Origin: CAYJBH01 sp964369965 | GTDB taxonomy: Bacteria; Bacillota; Clostridia; Oscillospirales; Ruminococcaceae | Length of the DNA: 64,000 bases | Assembly (NCBI GenBank): GCA_964369965.1 | Contig: CAYJGF010000008.1 | Span: forward strand, 1-64,000 | Reading direction: 5' to 3' | In this document: positions 53,271 through 63,165 of the stretch, piece after piece | Layout of the letters: each line of letters starts with the position of its first letter | Numbering within the stretch: position 1 is the stretch's first letter | The notes under the pieces: generated by a model | The model's database searches: none | Told to the model about the DNA's origin: nothing | The model's input: only the letters and a program-made list of their open reading frames with translations | Made by a program: the position numbers and the translations under genes

Positions 53271-53861
53271 CTACCTCGACACCCCTTTCGCCAGAACAAA
53301 TCCGTCCACCTCGACACCGACCCCTCGATATCCCTCGTCCAGACGGCGGCTTAGCTCTTTACTCTCGGTTATTCCGTGGAGTATGCTCTCGGCTATGCCA
53401 TAGAGCGCCCCCTCTTTTGTCGCCTTGCCGGCACCGCGTTGCAACAAAAGATACGGTTTATTTGCGATGCCCCCTCGCAGGGCGACAAGCTCATACCCCT
53501 CACCGATAAACGGTGCGATGTCGGCAAGGTGTCGATAGTGCAACACGGTATAACGCTCGCCGTGAACCGAGCAAATAATTTTGAGCAGACACTCATCGTA
53601 CAGCGCCCGAATATAGCGCACCGACGAGCTATCTACAATATCACAAAACAGGCTGTCGGTGCAAAAACCGGTGCCTGTGGCGCAAAATGCCGCCGCCCCG
53701 AGCGTCCCGTTTAAAAACGCCCCCTCGACTCTGCCGTCGGTCAAAAAATGCAGGACATCGCCCTCACTCATGCCGCCACAGTTGTTTTTTGTGCGTTCAA
53801 CAAGCTCTAAAAGCTCCTTTTTGTCCGCCACTATCAATCTTCGCATGGATATAAGTTTCAC
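53271..53861 (-). CDS. hypothetical protein, possibly GNAT-like
   Basis: A 196-residue protein. The N-terminal part (RRLIVADKKELLELVERTKN) resembles the start of GNAT acetyltransferases, but the acetyl-CoA loop (R/Q-x-x-G-x-G/A) is not visible. The central region has FCTDSLFCDIVDSSSVRYIR. Start GTG 53861 has AGGGCGG upstream; ATG 53846 is an alternative. It is divergent from the lipoprotein gene at 54025. Function unknown. Confidence 0.6.
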   Translation of the reverse strand: MKLISMRRLIVADKKELLELVERTKNNCGGMSEGDVLHFLTDGRVEGAFLNGTLGAAAFCATGTGFCTDSLFCDIVDSSSVRYIRALYDECLLKIICSVHGERYTVLHYRHLADIAPFIGEGYELVALRGGIANKPYLLLQRGAGKATKEGALYGIAESILHGITESKELSRRLDEGYRGVGVEVDGFVLAKGVSR

Positions 53862-54024
53862 CTAAATAACCGCCCTTTCTTTTTATACTCATACAAATAT
53901 ATGCAGTGAGCGGTTAATTTATTCATAAATTTTATCATATATTATATTTTTTGTCTATGCAAATAAATAAAAAGATGGTAAAATGAATATATATACCTAA
54001 AAACAGGACGAAAGTTATACTATT

Positions 54025-55473
54025 ATGAAATTTAACCATAAATATACAAAAAGTATAAAAAATATGACGCTACTCTGTGTCGTAATGTTGTTTTTCGGCT
54101 GTGTCGACGGCGCTATGCCGGACGATACGAGACCGATATCCGCGCCGACCGAGGAGCAATCACCCCCCTCCGACCTTCTCAACATCGCGGTGAGTGCCGA
54201 GGTGCTGGACGACGTGACCCCCCTGCTCAACCTCTACTCCGCACTGGAGGGGGTGGAGCTGTCCATAACCGAGATTGAATACGGCAGTGACACCGACGGC
54301 TTTGTCTCGGCACTGACATCAGGTGGGAGCGGACTTGTAATCAGCGATAACATACACAACGTCAACGCCCTCGCCGATCGCGGTGGCATTATGCAGGTGC
54401 GGGAGCTGGACTCGGCGTTGCTCGCCTCCCTTGCCGTCCATGTGCCGGACTATCTTGAAAGTGGCAACGATGTTGCATTTCTGCCGGTCGGTATCGACGG
54501 TTACGGCTACCTCTGCAATGCAAGTTTGCTTGCCGAACTGCTCGGGGTGGAGGATATCGCAAAGCTTGCGGACGATATAAGGCGCGCCTCGGCGGTGCAG
54601 TGGCAGGAGGCGACACTGCTTTTAGACGAGCTTATCACCGACGACATTGCAAGAGGTGAAATCCTGCGCCTTTCCACCGGTGAATACACCATGCCGGACG
54701 AAATGCCGGAGGGTATCGAAAATCTTGTTGCTCCCTATGCACTGGACCTTGCGGACTCCTCCGTCCTGCTCTCCCCCCTTTCCATCATATTAAACGCCAC
54801 CCCCTCGACCGAGGAGGACGCACCCGGCATTTTCGAGGATTATCCCGAGTTTATTCACGACGAATTAAACAGGAGTGCCACCCCCGACGGCAGGTTGCAA
54901 CGCACCGAAAACCCTGCCGAGGACTACGCCGATTTGACCTATGCCACCGCCGCCGCGCTCTATGAACAGGACAAGGTGCTGTTTTTTCGCTCCTCACTGT
55001 CCGAGGCATTCACCCACCTCTCGCAGGAGGCACTTTCCGAGACGGTGGTGTTCCCACTGCGCCCGTTTGTGTCAAGCGATGATACCGAGGCATACACCCT
55101 CAACGCCGCGATGACGGTGACCACCCCCTTTGTTTTTGCCCTGCCGGAAAATGCACAGAGCGAACAAAATGAGGCGGCAATGGATTTTCTTGTCTGGTTT
55201 TATTATTCCGAAACGGGTCGAGCCTACATCACCGACACGCTCGGGCTGTTGGAGTTTAACCGACCGGTGGCGGAAAATCTGTTGACGGCTCAACTCTATG
55301 AATATATAGAAAACAACAACGTTGCCGCCGACATGTTGCTCTACACCGACCCGAAAACACTGTTGACGGTGGAGCAGACGCTCTATAACGACTACCTCGC
55401 CTTTGAGGACTGGGACGATGATATCATGGACGAGCTCACCGCTACACTGAATGATACATTTATCCAACAATAA
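54025..55473 (+). CDS. solute-binding-protein-like lipoprotein, orphan
   Basis: A 482-residue lipoprotein with lipobox LFFGC (Cys26). The body resembles family 1 solute-binding proteins (AVSAEVLDDVTPLLNLYSAL, FVSALTSGGSGLVISDN, DVAFLPVGIDGYGYLCNASL, FALPENAQSEQNEAAMDFLV). No permease or ATPase genes are adjacent, so it may be a sensor, a scavenger or the partner of a transporter elsewhere. It is followed 12 bp later by a large membrane protein gene in the same direction, probably one operon. Compared with classical members, motifs are weak. Confidence 0.7.
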   Translation: MKFNHKYTKSIKNMTLLCVVMLFFGCVDGAMPDDTRPISAPTEEQSPPSDLLNIAVSAEVLDDVTPLLNLYSALEGVELSITEIEYGSDTDGFVSALTSGGSGLVISDNIHNVNALADRGGIMQVRELDSALLASLAVHVPDYLESGNDVAFLPVGIDGYGYLCNASLLAELLGVEDIAKLADDIRRASAVQWQEATLLLDELITDDIARGEILRLSTGEYTMPDEMPEGIENLVAPYALDLADSSVLLSPLSIILNATPSTEEDAPGIFEDYPEFIHDELNRSATPDGRLQRTENPAEDYADLTYATAAALYEQDKVLFFRSSLSEAFTHLSQEALSETVVFPLRPFVSSDDTEAYTLNAAMTVTTPFVFALPENAQSEQNEAAMDFLVWFYYSETGRAYITDTLGLLEFNRPVAENLLTAQLYEYIENNNVAADMLLYTDPKTLLTVEQTLYNDYLAFEDWDDDIMDELTATLNDTFIQQ

Positions 55474-55485
55474 CTGCGGAGATTT

Positions 55486-57543
55486 TTGATGTCCCAAATT
55501 CTTTTTGAACAATTTAATAAGACAAAACTTGCCCTTTGCGCCGTTTTTATGATCGTCTACGCGATCGGCATTGAGCTTTCGGGTGGCAGTGTTTTTGAAC
55601 TGTCGGTGTTCTGGTTCGCGTCGGTAGCTTTGTTGTTACTGCCCGGCTATGCCGTATACCGTCTACTCAACATACAAAAATATCTGGACGACTTTACCCT
55701 GCCGCTTTGTTTCACTCTCGGGGGCGGTGTGTTGGTCGCACTCTACTGCGTTGCCATCCGTCTGTCACTGTTCCCCCTCATGTGGGTGGCGGTGCTATCG
55801 CTGTTCGCCGTGGGGCTTTATTTCCTATTTAAAAATAAAAACGACCTGCGCGAAAAGGTCAAAAAGTCTGACGGCACGGCGGTGTTACTGCTTTTTATTG
55901 CCACAGCGCTGATATTTGTCTATGCCTTTGCCGGCGTCGCTAAATACGCGCGCCCCACCGCCGTCGGCGATATCCTGCTCAATCAGGACTTTTTGTGGAA
56001 CGTCGGCAATGCCGAGAGTTTTAAGCTCGGCTTCCCCCCCGAGGACATACGGTTTTATGACGTGCGGTTGCAGTACCACTATTTCACCGAGCTTTTGCTC
56101 AGCGCATTCTCTGCCATGACCGGCATAAGCAGTTATAACCTCATCGCCTTTTATTCCCAGTCACTCTTTTTGCCGATACTGATAGTCACCCTCTATCTGT
56201 GTGCTAAAAAACTCTACGGTGGCGACCGTTTGCGCGCGGCGCTTTTCCCCCTGTCGATGTTTTTGCTGTCCTGCGCCAGCCTTTGGGCAATACTGCCCGG
56301 CGGTCTTAGCCTTTTTTCCAACAGCATGATACGGGCGAGTGTCACCAACATCAACAGCATGTCCAACGCCTTTGTATTCACCGCCGTTTTTTTGACGGTG
56401 CTCTTTCGTCTTTATCAGCTCAACTACCGCGCCAACCTCGGCGTTTATCTCGCGCTGTTCGGCAGTTTTGCCCTTCTCACCTTTACTAAATCGCCCATCG
56501 CGGCTATAGTCGCACTCGGCATTGTCGCGGCGACGATAGCCACCCTGATACAGCGCAAAATTTCACCGCCGCAAATCCTTGTGTCGCTCGCGGTGGGCGT
56601 CGGCTTTTTTGTGGTGTACAACCTCAACTTTTCCTCCGGCACGAACATCTCGACCGGCTTTCACTATGCCCTGACCTTAGAGCTCGGCGCACTTAACCCG
56701 ATTTTAAATCTGATCGACCACAATTCAATCCTGCATAGGATATTGGCGGTCCTGCTGATGGTTTTGCAGAGCGTCCTTATATCCCCCTTTGCGGTGCCTA
56801 TATTCTTCCTTTCAGCGGTTAAAGCCGTTAAAAAATTTCGCTCGCTCACCACCCCCGACCTTTTTCTTTATGCCGTGGGTTTTGGCGGTCTGGTGGCGTT
56901 CTTTTTCTTCTATCACGAGTCACTCAGTCAGGTGTATTTCCTCTATGTCGCACTTTTTTGTATTAACCTTGTGGCTGTTAGAGAATTTACTTTCACAAAA
57001 CTCTCTCGGCGTAACTTTTTTAACTACGCAATGCTCGCCGTCAGCCTGATAACCACCGTGTTTTTGTATGTCAACATGACCGGCTCGGGACTGCGACAGT
57101 ATCTTTTCAACCTCGACATACTGCCAAAGCATGACTATTGGCATGAATCCAGCTCTGCGGCGGACGAGCGCGCAGGGGAGTTTTTGCGCTCGGTAGCAAT
57201 GCCGGACGACATGTTCGCCACCAACAGGATTTACAGCAACGGCGGTCTGCTCTCCAACGTCTACACCGCCTTTTCCGGTATGCAGTGTTTTATGGAGGGC
57301 AACCGATACACCATCTCCAACATGGGGCTGTCGGAGCAGGTGGCAAACGAGCGCTCGGCACTCAACGCGACACTTTTTTATGACGAGAGTTCGCATGACG
57401 AAATCCTCGCTGTCTGCACCGAGCACGGTATAGACTACCTCGTCTACTACGACCTACAGCACGGCAATAAGGCGAACATGCAAGGGTTTGAACAGGTGTT
57501 CTCGGACGAAAATGTCTCGATTTATAAGACCGGTGTGTCATGA
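55486..57543 (+). CDS. large polytopic membrane protein, GT-C-like
   Basis: A 685-residue protein with about thirteen transmembrane helices. The loop after helix 5 (QDFLWNVGNAESFKLGFPPE, then YDVRLQYHYFTELL) matches the pattern of GT-C glycosyltransferases, which have an acidic residue then a YHYF-like segment. The C-terminal 150 residues are soluble (FATNRIYSNGGLLSNVY). It overlaps the CCA-adding enzyme gene by 4 bp, so it is cotranslated with it. A role in envelope glycan assembly is inferred from the fold only. Confidence 0.6.
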   Translation: MMSQILFEQFNKTKLALCAVFMIVYAIGIELSGGSVFELSVFWFASVALLLLPGYAVYRLLNIQKYLDDFTLPLCFTLGGGVLVALYCVAIRLSLFPLMWVAVLSLFAVGLYFLFKNKNDLREKVKKSDGTAVLLLFIATALIFVYAFAGVAKYARPTAVGDILLNQDFLWNVGNAESFKLGFPPEDIRFYDVRLQYHYFTELLLSAFSAMTGISSYNLIAFYSQSLFLPILIVTLYLCAKKLYGGDRLRAALFPLSMFLLSCASLWAILPGGLSLFSNSMIRASVTNINSMSNAFVFTAVFLTVLFRLYQLNYRANLGVYLALFGSFALLTFTKSPIAAIVALGIVAATIATLIQRKISPPQILVSLAVGVGFFVVYNLNFSSGTNISTGFHYALTLELGALNPILNLIDHNSILHRILAVLLMVLQSVLISPFAVPIFFLSAVKAVKKFRSLTTPDLFLYAVGFGGLVAFFFFYHESLSQVYFLYVALFCINLVAVREFTFTKLSRRNFFNYAMLAVSLITTVFLYVNMTGSGLRQYLFNLDILPKHDYWHESSSAADERAGEFLRSVAMPDDMFATNRIYSNGGLLSNVYTAFSGMQCFMEGNRYTISNMGLSEQVANERSALNATLFYDESSHDEILAVCTEHGIDYLVYYDLQHGNKANMQGFEQVFSDENVSIYKTGVS

Positions 57544-58886
57544 GTCGACTACCTATGCCGGATGAGGTGAGGTTTATTTTAAACCGTCTTTATGCCAATG
57601 GCTACGACGGTTATATGGTCGGCGGATGCGTTAGGGATTTGTTGATGTCCAAAAAGCCGAGCGACTATGACCTTTGCACCGACGCACCGCCAAACGAGGT
57701 CAAGCGAATTTTCTCCGGCTTTCCTGTGATAGAGACGGGATTAAGGCACGGCACGCTCACCCTTTTGATGACGCACGGTAAATACGAGATCACCACCTTT
57801 CGCACCGAGGGGGGCTATAGCGACAACCGCCGCCCCGACGATGTGCATTTTGTCACCGATATAAGGGAGGATTTGAGGCGACGGGACTTCACCGTTAACG
57901 CTATGGCGTACAGCGAAAGGGACGGTCTTATCGACCCTTTCGGCGGTATAGAGGACATAAAAAACCGCCTTATCCGCGCGGTGGGGGAGCCGAGCGAGCG
58001 TTTTCGTGAGGACGGGCTAAGAATAATGCGCGCTTTGCGATTTGCCTCGACACTGAATTTTGAGATTGAGAAGAATACGTCAAACTCACTTATTATAAAT
58101 GCTCACCTGCTACAAAACATATCGCCCGAGCGGCTGAACGGTGAGCTTTCTCGTTTGATTTTGGGGGACGGCGCGGTCAAGATCCTGCTCAAATATCGGG
58201 AGGTCATAGCGCAGTTTATGCCGGAGCTTGTGCACATGTTCGATTTTTGTCAACACAATCGGTATCATATATATGACGTTTATGAGCACAGCGTGCGAGC
58301 GCTTGGTTATGCGCCGCGCGACGAGGTGGTGCGCCTTGCAATGCTACTGCACGACATCGGCAAACCGAGCTGTTTTGAAAAAGATGAACAGGGTGTCGGG
58401 CATTTTTACGGGCATGAGAAGGGCAGTGCGGCGATTGCCGATATAATACTGCGCCGTCTGCGCTACAAAAATGCGACCATAGAAAATGTCTGTGAACTGA
58501 TACTCCACCATCAATCACCGCCAACTGTCGGTAAAAAATCGGTAAAAAGGTCGTTGTTGAAACTCGGGGAGGAGCAGTTTTATCGCCTTTTAGAGGTGAA
58601 AGCCGCCGACGTGAGCGCACAGAGTGAGTTTTGTATCGCGGAACGGTTAGCCATGATTGAGGATCTGCGCGCCGTCGCCACACAGATTATAAAGAGCGAG
58701 AGTTGCCCGACCCTCGCCGAGCTTGCAATCAACGGCGATGATCTGATATCGCTCGGATATGCCGAGGGGCGAGAGATAGGCAGTATTCTATCCGCCCTGC
58801 ACGAGCAGGTGATAAACGAGAACCTGCCCAACGAGAGGGGGGCACTGTTGATTTTTCTGTCGAAATATGGTAGTATAGACCAATGA
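57540..58886 (+). CDS. cca: CCA tRNA nucleotidyltransferase with HD domain
   Basis: A 448-residue class II tRNA nucleotidyltransferase that builds or repairs the 3' CCA. The active site is YMVGGCVRDLLMSKKPSDYD, with the catalytic DxD in PSDYDLC, then RRDFTVNAMAY and the RNA-binding ERLNGEL region. An HD phosphohydrolase domain follows (RLAMLLHDIGKP, LILHHQSPP). Four bp overlap with both flanking genes indicates coupled translation. Confidence 0.93.
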   Translation: MSRLPMPDEVRFILNRLYANGYDGYMVGGCVRDLLMSKKPSDYDLCTDAPPNEVKRIFSGFPVIETGLRHGTLTLLMTHGKYEITTFRTEGGYSDNRRPDDVHFVTDIREDLRRRDFTVNAMAYSERDGLIDPFGGIEDIKNRLIRAVGEPSERFREDGLRIMRALRFASTLNFEIEKNTSNSLIINAHLLQNISPERLNGELSRLILGDGAVKILLKYREVIAQFMPELVHMFDFCQHNRYHIYDVYEHSVRALGYAPRDEVVRLAMLLHDIGKPSCFEKDEQGVGHFYGHEKGSAAIADIILRRLRYKNATIENVCELILHHQSPPTVGKKSVKRSLLKLGEEQFYRLLEVKAADVSAQSEFCIAERLAMIEDLRAVATQIIKSESCPTLAELAINGDDLISLGYAEGREIGSILSALHEQVINENLPNERGALLIFLSKYGSIDQ

Positions 58887-59623
58887 CAAGTTTTAAAAAG
58901 CCACTAAAAATAATCACGATTATATTGAGCATCATCTCCCTTTTGTTCGGTTTACTACCCATGCTTTTCGGCAATAGCCATGTCGGGTATGTCGCACTGG
59001 TCATCTATGGGGTGTTGCTGTTTGCCCTCTATAAAATCAAATGGCAGGGGTTGCCGTTTAAAATACTCGGTGTTGTTGTCGGCGCGATAACTCTTGTCGG
59101 TGTCATCTTTATGTCACTCATGCTACATGCGGCGCACCTTAATCGTTACACCGACGACCGGCCGGCAACCGTGGTGGTGATGGGGTGCATGGTTCGAGAT
59201 GGCAGACCGTCGCTGATGCTCACCGCGAGGTTGGAGGCGGCATACGAGGTGCTTTCGCAAAACCCCGACTACTCTTGCGTCGTGTCGGGCGGTCTGACCT
59301 ACGGCGAGCCGCTGTCGGAGGGGGCAGTCATGAAAAACTACCTCATCACACTCGGCATAGAGCCGTCCAGAATTTTTGTGGAGGAGAGCTCCACCGCCAC
59401 CCGTGAAAATATCGAGTTTTCCACCGTTATTATTGAGGAGAACAACCTGCCGACAAACCTAATTATCGCCACCGACGGCTACCATCAATTTCGCTCTCAG
59501 CTCTATGCCGAGCGGTACGGATATGACGCCTACTCCGCAAACAGTCTTTCCGCCACCGGTCTTGTGCCCGGGTTTTATATCCGTGAGATGTTGGGTGTTT
59601 TGCACATGATTTTTCTCGAATAG
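58883..59623 (+). CDS. YdcF/DUF218 family membrane protein
   Basis: A 246-residue protein. Three N-terminal transmembrane helices (about 8-28, 34-52, 60-82) precede a DUF218 domain (VVVMGCMVRDGRPSLMLTAR, SSTATRENIEFS, IIATDGYHQFRS). The SanA/YdcF family is linked to envelope and vancomycin barrier functions in E. coli and its catalytic activity is unproven. It overlaps cca by 4 bp. Confidence 0.85.
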   Translation: MTSFKKPLKIITIILSIISLLFGLLPMLFGNSHVGYVALVIYGVLLFALYKIKWQGLPFKILGVVVGAITLVGVIFMSLMLHAAHLNRYTDDRPATVVVMGCMVRDGRPSLMLTARLEAAYEVLSQNPDYSCVVSGGLTYGEPLSEGAVMKNYLITLGIEPSRIFVEESSTATRENIEFSTVIIEENNLPTNLIIATDGYHQFRSQLYAERYGYDAYSANSLSATGLVPGFYIREMLGVLHMIFLE

Positions 59624-59710
59624 TTTTATAAAAGATATTGACAAACACCGTTTTGTGCGCTATAATGTAAAAGTAAACGCCTTTACAGTTGTCGCAAACG
59701 GAGGATATTT

Positions 59711-60076
59711 GTGGGAAAGAACCTAAACCTGTCGGTTTTGCTGGATTTTTACGGCGATATGTTGACCGACAAACAGCGTGATGTAATGCAACAGTACTAC
59801 AACGACGACCTTTCCCTCGCCGAGATAGCCGCAAATTTCGGCATTACCCGACAGGGCGTGCGCGACTCCATAAAACGCGGTGAACACTATCTGCTCGAAC
59901 TGGAGAGCAAGGTCGGTTTCGCCGATAAATACGCGCTTATACTTCGCAACGCCGAGGAGATATCTCGCCTTGCAAAGGACATAGGATTTTATAACGACAA
60001 GAGTTATTCCTCATCACCCGAAATCTATCGTAACTCGCAGGAGATAATACGGCTTTCGGCACAGATCAGCGAATAG
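59711..60076 (+). CDS. ylxM: YlxM family HTH protein (UPF0122)
   Basis: A 121-residue helix-turn-helix protein (DFYGDMLTDKQRDVMQQYYN, SLAEIAANFGITRQGVRDSI). The family is nearly always found directly upstream of ffh, as here, and may tune signal recognition particle function. It starts with GTG 59711 behind GGAGG. It is separated from ffh by 26 bp. Confidence 0.92.
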   Translation: MGKNLNLSVLLDFYGDMLTDKQRDVMQQYYNDDLSLAEIAANFGITRQGVRDSIKRGEHYLLELESKVGFADKYALILRNAEEISRLAKDIGFYNDKSYSSSPEIYRNSQEIIRLSAQISE

Positions 60077-60102
60077 TACATAAATGAAAGGAAATATCAC
60101 AG

Positions 60103-61431
60103 TTGGCATTTGAGGGACTTACCGAGCGCCTTGCCGAGACGTTTAAAAAACTTCGCGGTCGCGGCAAACTGTCGGAAAATGATATAAAACTCGCCATGCG
60201 TGAGGTGCGCCTTGCACTGCTGGACGCCGACGTCAGCCTGCCGGTCGCCAAAAACTTTATAAACGACGTGACCGAGCGCGCTATCGGTGCCGAGGTTATG
60301 TCCAGTCTCACACCGGCGCAACAGGTTATAAAGATAGTCGGTGACGAGCTGACCGCGCTGATGGGCAGTGAAGTCTCCCGCGTGCACATCAACTCCAAAC
60401 CGCCCACCGTGCTGATGCTCTGCGGTCTACAGGGTACCGGTAAGACCACCCACGCCGCAAAACTTGCAAAACATTTCATCAAACAGGGGCACCGCCCGTT
60501 GCTGGTCGCCTGTGACATATATCGCCCTGCCGCGATAGATCAACTCAAGGTGGTCGGTGAGGCGGCAGGTGCCACCGTCTTTGAAATGGGGCAGACAAAT
60601 CCGGTGGAGGTCGCCAAGGCAGGCTATCGCCACAGCCGCGATTACGGTCACGATATAGTCATCCTCGACACCGCCGGTCGATTGCAGATCGATGGGGAGC
60701 TAATGCAGGAGCTTGCCGATATAAAAGAGGCGGTCAAGGTGGACGAGACACTATTGGTGGTGGACGCGATGCTCGGTCAACAGTCCGTCTCGGTCGCAAA
60801 GGAGTTTTTGGACAAGATCGGTCTCGACGGCGTCATCCTTGCAAAGCTGGACGGCGACGCGCGCGGCGGTGCGGCACTCTCGGTCAAGGCAACGACCGGC
60901 AAGCCGATAAAATTTGTTGGCACCGGCGAAAAGATAGACGCGCTGGAGCCGTTTTTCCCCGACAGAATGAGCAGCCGTATTCTCGGCATGGGCGACATAA
61001 TGTCCCTTATAGAAAAAGCGCAGGAGCTGGAGGAGCAAAAACAGATCTCCGCCGAAAACCTCGCCAAGGGCAGGTTTGACCTCAACGACATGTTGGAGCA
61101 GTTGCAGGGGCTTAAAAAGATGGGCGGTATCGGCGCCATCATGTCCATGATACCGGGCATGGGCGCAAAGGGGATCAATCCCGACGATGTGGACGAAAAA
61201 CAGATAGTCTACATCGAGGCGATAATAAAATCCATGACCAAGGCGGAGCGTGCGAAACCCTCCATAATAGACCCCAAACGCAAACGTCGCATAGCCGCCG
61301 GAAGTGGCACCGACGTGCCGCAGGTCAACCGACTGTTAAAGCAGTTTTTCGAGATGGAAAAGATGATGAAACGCTTTTCCAAAAACCCGAGAGCCATGAA
61401 AAATATGGCGCGTCAACTCGGTTTAAATTGA
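60103..61431 (+). CDS. ffh: signal recognition particle protein Ffh
   Basis: A 442-residue SRP54 GTPase that targets membrane and secreted proteins. The N domain is followed by the G domain (GLQGTGKTTHAAKLAKHF, DTAGRLQID, AKLDGDARGGAAL) and the Met-rich M domain (MLEQLQGLKKMGGIGAIMSM). It starts at TTG 60103 behind GAAAGG. Full length. Confidence 0.97.
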   Translation: MAFEGLTERLAETFKKLRGRGKLSENDIKLAMREVRLALLDADVSLPVAKNFINDVTERAIGAEVMSSLTPAQQVIKIVGDELTALMGSEVSRVHINSKPPTVLMLCGLQGTGKTTHAAKLAKHFIKQGHRPLLVACDIYRPAAIDQLKVVGEAAGATVFEMGQTNPVEVAKAGYRHSRDYGHDIVILDTAGRLQIDGELMQELADIKEAVKVDETLLVVDAMLGQQSVSVAKEFLDKIGLDGVILAKLDGDARGGAALSVKATTGKPIKFVGTGEKIDALEPFFPDRMSSRILGMGDIMSLIEKAQELEEQKQISAENLAKGRFDLNDMLEQLQGLKKMGGIGAIMSMIPGMGAKGINPDDVDEKQIVYIEAIIKSMTKAERAKPSIIDPKRKRRIAAGSGTDVPQVNRLLKQFFEMEKMMKRFSKNPRAMKNMARQLGLN

Positions 61432-61488
61432 TGTTTATTGCGCACAGGGCGCAGTACATAAGGATATTTTGAAAGGAACAAAAATCTA

Positions 61489-61734
61489 ATGGCAGTAAAA
61501 ATTCGTCTGCGCCGTATGGGTGCAAAAAAATCCCCGTTTTATCGTGTAGTTGTTGCCGACTCTCGCTTTCCGCGTGACGGTCGCTTTATCGAGGAGATAG
61601 GTTATTATGACCCGACCAAGGAGCCGGCAGAGGTCAAAATCGATGCCGACAAGGTGAAGAGCTGGCTTGCAAACGGCGCCCAACCGACCGATACCGTGCG
61701 TGCTTTAATCAAGCGTCACAACATCTTAGATTAA
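61489..61734 (+). CDS. rpsP: 30S ribosomal protein S16
   Basis: An 81-residue ribosomal protein with the universal start AVKIRLRRMGAKKSPFYRVV and FIEEIGYYDPTKEPAEVKID. Preceded by GAAAGGA, and in the classical ffh-rpsP-khpA order. Confidence 0.98.
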   Translation: MAVKIRLRRMGAKKSPFYRVVVADSRFPRDGRFIEEIGYYDPTKEPAEVKIDADKVKSWLANGAQPTDTVRALIKRHNILD

Positions 61735-61768
61735 GGCGTTTTACGCATAGAAAGGATTGGTTGAATAT

Positions 61769-61999
61769 TTGAAAGAGCTATTAATTATTATCGCTCAAGG
61801 TCTTGTCGAGGATAAAAGCGCCGTCACCGTAACGGAGCGACGCGACGAGGACGGCACGGTGGTGTTTGGTCTGTCGGTCGCGCCGGACGATATGGGTCGC
61901 GTTATCGGCAAGCAGGGGCGTATAGCCAAGGCTATCAGGACGGTTATGCGTGCCTCGGCGGTGCGTAGCGGTGAAAAGGTGATGGTCGAGATTGACTGA
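61769..61999 (+). CDS. khpA: KH-domain RNA-binding protein KhpA
   Basis: A small KH protein with the GRVIGKQGRIAKAIRTVMRA core that contacts RNA. It acts with KhpB in mRNA and cell-division control in Firmicutes. I start at TTG 61769 (MKELLIIIAQGLVED), 12 nt after AAAGGA and matching the usual 76 residues; the TTG at 61757 would overlap that site. Its last codons overlap the rimM start by 8 bp. Confidence 0.9.
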   Translation: MKELLIIIAQGLVEDKSAVTVTERRDEDGTVVFGLSVAPDDMGRVIGKQGRIAKAIRTVMRASAVRSGEKVMVEID

Positions 62000-62510
62000 G
62001 CGTATCCACATAGGCGACCTTGTCTCCCCCCACGGCATACGGGGGGAGGTCAAGCTCTATGTCGTCGCCGATTCGCCGGACTTTGCATTGCAGTTTGAGC
62101 GCTTTTTTATCGACGAAAAACAGTACAGCGTCGAGGGGGCAAGGGTGCACAAAAACACCGTCATCCTGCGACTTTCGGGGATTGACAGCCGCGATAAGGC
62201 GCAGGGGCTGATCGGCAAATCGCTCTATTTTGAGCGTGGCGATGCCGAGCTTGATGATGGGCAGTATTTTATCGCCGACATAATTGACTTTATCGTCACC
62301 GACCATGAGACCGGTCGGTGTTATGGTCGTATCAAAAGGGTGGAAAATCACGGTGCGACCGACATCTATTATATTGAAAACGACAGGGGGGAGAACTTTT
62401 TGTTCCCCGCAGCACCTGCTTTTATAAAAGAAAAAGATTTCGAGGGCGGTGAGATAAAAATCGCCCCGATAAAGGGCATGTTTGACGATGAGGGGGTCGA
62501 GGTGCGATGA
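61992..62510 (+). CDS. rimM: ribosome maturation factor RimM
   Basis: A 172-residue 16S rRNA processing protein. The RimM domain starts IHIGDLVSPHGIRGEVKLYV and the PRC-barrel follows (DGQYFIADIIDF, then FLFPAAPAFIKE). It starts with TTG 61992 inside the khpA end, and overlaps trmD by 4 bp. It binds S19 during 30S assembly. Confidence 0.95.
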   Translation: MTERIHIGDLVSPHGIRGEVKLYVVADSPDFALQFERFFIDEKQYSVEGARVHKNTVILRLSGIDSRDKAQGLIGKSLYFERGDAELDDGQYFIADIIDFIVTDHETGRCYGRIKRVENHGATDIYYIENDRGENFLFPAAPAFIKEKDFEGGEIKIAPIKGMFDDEGVEVR

Positions 62511-63148
62511 TTAGGATTGACATCGCGACCATCTTCCCCGACATATGCAGTGCCTACCTCGGTGAGAGTATCACAGGGCGTGCTGTGAGTGCCGGAATCG
62601 TGGAACTTTATTACCACAACATTCGTGATTACAGCGACAATATCCACCGCAAGACGGACGATGAGCCGTACGGCGGTGGTCACGGCATGATTATGACACC
62701 GGAGCCTATCGCGAGATGTTGCGAGGAGGTAAGGCGGATACCCGGCACTCGCCCTCACATAATATTTATGACGGCGCAGGGTGAGCGGTATAACCAACAG
62801 ACGGCAAAGCGCCTTGCGACATTGCCCCACCTGATGCTTGTCTGCGGCAGGTATGAGGGGATTGACCGTCGTGTCATCGACGAGTTTTGCGATGAGGAGA
62901 TTTCAATAGGCGATTTTGTTCTGACCGGCGGTGAGGCGGCGGCTATCTGTATCGCCGACAGTGTAATAAGGTTGCAAACCGGCGTTTTGTCCTCAAAAGA
63001 GGGGGTGGAAAAGGAAAGCCACTACACCCCCGGCTATTTAGAACATCCCCAATACACAAGACCGGCAGTGTGGAGAGGTCGCGAAGTGCCTGCTGTCCTA
63101 CGTGAGGGGAACCACCGACTGATTGAGGAGTGGCGCCAAAATTTTTAG
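62507..63148 (+). CDS. trmD: tRNA (guanine(37)-N1)-methyltransferase TrmD, short form
   Basis: A SPOUT methyltransferase of 213 residues that makes m1G37 in tRNA. Motifs: DIATIFPDICSAYLGESITG, CGRYEGIDRRVIDEF, SIGDFVLTGGEAAA and HYTPGYLEHPQYTRP. The C-terminus stops soon after IEEWR, where most TrmD proteins continue about 20-30 residues. All catalytic elements are present, so it should be active. No rplS follows, which is unusual. Confidence 0.93.
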   Translation: MIRIDIATIFPDICSAYLGESITGRAVSAGIVELYYHNIRDYSDNIHRKTDDEPYGGGHGMIMTPEPIARCCEEVRRIPGTRPHIIFMTAQGERYNQQTAKRLATLPHLMLVCGRYEGIDRRVIDEFCDEEISIGDFVLTGGEAAAICIADSVIRLQTGVLSSKEGVEKESHYTPGYLEHPQYTRPAVWRGREVPAVLREGNHRLIEEWRQNF

Positions 63149-63165
63149 CCGAAAGGACCCATACC

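Noticed and set aside
52461..53317. Long open frames on both strands in the repeat region
   Set aside because: They consist of the GC-rich tandem repeats, appear in several frames at once, have no ribosome sites and show no protein family pattern.
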